Source of the DNA: Sphingobium sp. EM0848
GTDB lineage: Bacteria; Pseudomonadota; Alphaproteobacteria; Sphingomonadales; Sphingomonadaceae
Length of the DNA: 64,000 bases
Direction: 5' to 3'
NCBI RefSeq assembly: GCF_013375555.1
Contig: NZ_JABXWB010000001.1
Span: forward strand, 1,674,001-1,738,000
Each line of letters opens with the position of its first letter. The stretch's first letter is position 1. A program made the translations under genes and the position numbers. This document shows, one piece after another, positions 61,802 through 64,000 of the stretch. The notes beneath the pieces were generated by a model. It was not told the DNA's origin. It did not search any database and was given only the letters and a program-made list of their open reading frames with translations.

Positions 61802-62350
61802 ATGCAGCGAAACACCAAATCCGCCCATGCGCCCGTGAAGCGCGGTCCCATCGTCTTGGTCGGCATGATGGGCGTGGGCAAATCGACCGTCGGACGGCGG
61901 CTGGCGGCGCGCCTGGGCCTTGGCTTCGTGGATGCCGACGAGGAGATCGAAAAGGCTGCGGGCATGACCATCACCGAGATGTTCGAACGCTATGGCGAGG
62001 CCTATTTCCGCGACGGTGAGCGGCGCGTGATCGGTAGATTGATGGATGGCGAACCCAAGGTGATCGCCACCGGCGGCGGCGCCTTCATGCAGGAGGAGAC
62101 GCGCACGCTGATCCTCGACCACGCGCTCGCCATATGGCTGGATGCCGATATCGACACGCTGGTCGACCGGGTGTCGCGCCGCGAAGGGCGGCCGCTGCTG
62201 AAGGGCAAGGACCCGCGCGTCGTGTTGACCGAACTGGCCGCGATCCGCAATCCCGTCTACGCGCTCTGCCCCATTCATGTGAAGAGCGCCGCCGCGCCGC
62301 ATGAAGTGGCGGTCGACAGCATCATGGAGAAGCTTTCAGAATGGCATTAG
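61802..62350 (+). CDS. aroK: Shikimate kinase
   Basis: AroK phosphorylates shikimate in the pathway to chorismate. From ATG 61802 the 182-residue protein has the P-loop GMMGVGKSTVGRRLA, the shikimate-binding DADEEIEKAAGMTI and FRDGERRV, and the GGGAFM motif followed by the lid region REGRPLL. ATG 61715 upstream would add 29 non-conserved residues. It overlaps aroB by 10 bases, so the two are translationally coupled. Confidence 0.97.
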   Translation: MQRNTKSAHAPVKRGPIVLVGMMGVGKSTVGRRLAARLGLGFVDADEEIEKAAGMTITEMFERYGEAYFRDGERRVIGRLMDGEPKVIATGGGAFMQEETRTLILDHALAIWLDADIDTLVDRVSRREGRPLLKGKDPRVVLTELAAIRNPVYALCPIHVKSAAAPHEVAVDSIMEKLSEWH

Positions 62351-63453
62351 TCCGCGTCGCGCTGGATGCGCGCAGCTACGATATCGTGATCGAACAGGGC
62401 GCGCTGGATCATGCGGGCGGCTATCTGGCGGGCTATGCGCGCAAGGGCCGGCTGGTGGTCGTGACCGACGCGAATGTTGCCAGGGCGCAACTGCCCCGGC
62501 TGGAGGCCAGCCTGCGCAGCGCCAATATCGCCGTCGAACCCGTCATCCTGCCGCCGGGCGAGCAGACCAAGAGCTGGCGCCATCTGGAAGAACTGCTCGA
62601 CGCGCTGCTGGCGCTGGAGATCGAGCGCGGCGACCATGTGGTGGCGCTGGGCGGCGGCGTGATCGGCGATCTGGTGGGCTTTGCCGCCTCCATCCTGAAG
62701 CGCGGATGCCATTTCATTCAGGTGCCGACGACGCTGCTGGCTCAGGTCGACAGTTCGGTCGGCGGCAAGACCGCGATCAATGCGCGGGCGGGCAAGAATC
62801 TGATTGGCAGCTTCTATCAGCCCGCGCTGGTGCTGATCGACCCGTCGACGCTCGACACGCTGCCTGTGCGGGAAACGCGGGCAGGCTATGCCGAGGTCGT
62901 GAAATATGGCCTGATCGACGATCCCGATTTCTTCGCCTGGTGCGAGGCGGAGGGGCACAGACTGCTCGCGGGCGATGCCGAGGCGCGCGAATATGCGATC
63001 GAGCGCAGCGTGGCCGCCAAGGCCGCGATCGTCGCCGACGATGAGCGGGAAACCTCCGGTCGGCGGGCGTTGCTGAATCTGGGCCATACCTTTGGCCATG
63101 CGCTGGAGGCGGATACGGGCTTTTCCGACACGCTGCTCCATGGCGAGGGTGTGGCGGCAGGCATGGCGCTGGCCTTCCGCTATTCGGCGCGGCTGGAGCT
63201 GTGCGCGGCGGAAGAGGCCGAACGGGTGACGGCGCATCTGAAGGCCGTGGGGCTGCCCTATGATCTCGCCACCGCGCATGTGACGGCGGACGGCCCGACG
63301 TTGGTCGCGCATATGCTGCACGACAAGAAGATGGCGGCGGGCACCCTGCCCTTCCTGCTGGCGCGAGGAATCGGGCAGACGTTCCTGTCGAAGGATGTCG
63401 TGCTGGACGATGTGGCCGCGTTTCTGGATGAGGATCGGGCGGCGGCCCTCTGA
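62341..63453 (+). CDS. aroB: 3-Dehydroquinate synthase
   Basis: AroB makes the first carbocycle of the shikimate pathway and needs NAD and a divalent metal. The 370-residue protein has ALGGGVIGDLVGFAASILKRGC, PTTLLAQVDSSVGGKTAIN, the metal ligands in NLGHTFGHALEA and LLHGEGVAAGMALA, and HDKKMAAGTLPFLL. Its start overlaps the end of aroK, and it ends before a bidirectional terminator. The pathway leads to the chorismate used by TrpE elsewhere in the window. Confidence 0.98.
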   Translation: MALVRVALDARSYDIVIEQGALDHAGGYLAGYARKGRLVVVTDANVARAQLPRLEASLRSANIAVEPVILPPGEQTKSWRHLEELLDALLALEIERGDHVVALGGGVIGDLVGFAASILKRGCHFIQVPTTLLAQVDSSVGGKTAINARAGKNLIGSFYQPALVLIDPSTLDTLPVRETRAGYAEVVKYGLIDDPDFFAWCEAEGHRLLAGDAEAREYAIERSVAAKAAIVADDERETSGRRALLNLGHTFGHALEADTGFSDTLLHGEGVAAGMALAFRYSARLELCAAEEAERVTAHLKAVGLPYDLATAHVTADGPTLVAHMLHDKKMAAGTLPFLLARGIGQTFLSKDVVLDDVAAFLDEDRAAAL

Positions 63454-63487
63454 CAGGCCTCCCCTCAAATGTCATCGACAAACAAAA

Positions 63488-63516
63488 AGGGCGCCTCGAA
63501 GGCGCCCTTTCCTTTT
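63488..63516. terminator. Bidirectional terminator between aroB and rpmE
   Basis: AGGGCGCCT and AGGCGCCCT form a perfect 9-bp stem with loop CGA. Ts follow on the plus strand (TTTCCTTTT), and five Ts follow on the minus strand. Confidence 0.9.
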
Positions 63517-63536
63517 CGTGCCTTTGAAGGCGCCGA

Positions 63537-63761
63537 TTACTTCTTCAGCGTCAGACCGCCGAAACGCTTGTTGAAGCGTGCGACCTGGCCGCCCTGCTCC
63601 AGCTGGCGCGTGCCGCCCGTCCAGGCCGGGTGCGACTTGGGATCGATGTCGAGCGCCAGCGTGTCGCCTTCCTTGCCCCAGGTGGAGCGGGTGCGGAAGG
63701 TGCTGCCGTCGGTCATCTGGACGGTGATGAAGTGGTAATCGGGATGCGTATCGGCCTTCAT
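63537..63761 (-). CDS. rpmE: Ribosomal protein L31
   Basis: L31 bridges the two ribosomal subunits. The 74-residue protein starts [14 protein letters not shown] and contains [25 protein letters not shown] and VARFNKRFG, as in type A L31. It has no cysteine, so it is the zinc-independent form lacking the CxxC pair. The ATG at 63761 is the natural start. Confidence 0.96.
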   Translation of the reverse strand: MKADTHPDYHFITVQMTDGSTFRTRSTWGKEGDTLALDIDPKSHPAWTGGTRQLEQGGQVARFNKRFGGLTLKK

Positions 63762-63884
63762 GAGACTGCTCCGTCAAAGGGCCGGTTTCCGACCGGCCAT
63801 GGATGCGAAAAATTGCGAAGGCGCGCGGTTACATGGGTTCTCGCGCAAAAGCAAGGGGAGAAGCCAGCCCCTCCCCTTTCACCG

Positions 63885-64000
63885 TCAATCCTTCGGCGGA
63901 TCGGCGATCATCGCGACGAAATTGGCTTCCGCATGGACCTTCCCGTCGATCAGCGCCTTGCCGCTGAACTTGCAGACCGCGCCGCGCATCTGCACGATGT
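63885..64000 (-). CDS. fabZ: 3' end of fabZ (3-hydroxyacyl-ACP dehydratase), cut by the window's right edge
   Basis: On the minus strand a frame enters at base 64000 and ends at a TGA at 63885-63887. The readable C-terminus has an MRGAVCKFSGKALIDGKV segment followed by AEANFVAMI, matching the last strands of FabZ hot-dog dehydratases (RG-x-V-x-K-F-x-G then AEAxFxAM). The gene start and catalytic His/Glu lie outside the window. The short overlap limits certainty, but rpmE does not normally end in such a sequence. Confidence 0.8.
   Translation of the reverse strand, partial: IVQMRGAVCKFSGKALIDGKVHAEANFVAMIADPPKD

Overview
The window looks like chromosomal backbone of an alphaproteobacterium of the order Sphingomonadales, most likely family Sphingomonadaceae (Sphingobium or Sphingomonas type). 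The reasons are the high GC content, the protein styles (TonB receptor, DUF2171, DUF418 and DUF4242 proteins), HrcA/CIRCE control of groESL, and alphaproteobacterial gene orders (bamD-recN-ligA, tpiA-secG-pyrG, xerD beside aroK-aroB). The assignment rests on recognising protein families by eye; no database search was made.

Layout. 1-5.9 kb: 5' part of tgt, a 59-residue ORF, an RpfF-like DSF synthase convergent with a membrane GGDEF-EAL protein, a GNAT acetyltransferase and a secreted protein. 6-8.2 kb: groES-groEL with a heat-shock-type promoter and CIRCE. 8.5-12.5 kb: a TonB-dependent receptor and a YghU-type GST. 12.5-19.1 kb: ligA, two small genes, recN, bamD and a HisKA_2 histidine kinase, with two structured intergenic repeats. 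19.2-31.2 kb: the rimP-nusA-ylxR-infB-rbfA-truB-rpsO-pnp transcription/translation cluster on the minus strand, carrying extra genes (4-OT tautomerase, alpha/beta hydrolase, tdk, DUF6491). 31.4-39.1 kb: pyrG, secG and tpiA on minus, ppiD and trpE on plus, then a DUF4242 gene. 39.2-40.3 kb: an IS630-family element with a split transposase frame. 40.4-44 kb: NUDIX hydrolase, tRNA-Ala(CGC), a DUF2171 protein, a CitE-like lyase, two strong palindromes and a DUF486 protein. 44-47.6 kb: xseB-ispA-coaD-cyclophilin-queA on minus. 47.8-55.6 kb: a lipoprotein, DUF805, purL, purT, a BioC-like methyltransferase, DUF418, bfd-bfr and mutT. 55.7-57.8 kb: two Flp pilins and an M48/LysM protease. 57.8-64 kb: accA, xerD, a large secreted hypothetical, a small membrane protein, aroK-aroB, rpmE and the 3' end of fabZ.

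Most genes are housekeeping: ribosome maturation, RNA turnover, purine and pyrimidine synthesis, the shikimate pathway with trpE, queuosine synthesis (tgt, queA), outer-membrane assembly (bamD, ppiD), DNA repair (ligA, recN, xseB, xerD) and iron storage. I found no CRISPR array, prophage, rRNA, toxin-antitoxin pair, antiphage island or biosynthetic cluster. The most interesting signals are regulatory or repetitive: a DSF-synthase/c-di-GMP gene pair with a CtrA-like site upstream of the synthase; an attenuator-like set of C-rich and G-rich segments with a G-quadruplex motif between purL and purT; TA-bounded palindromic elements whose ends resemble those of the IS630 element; and a nine-A frameshift site inside the transposase.
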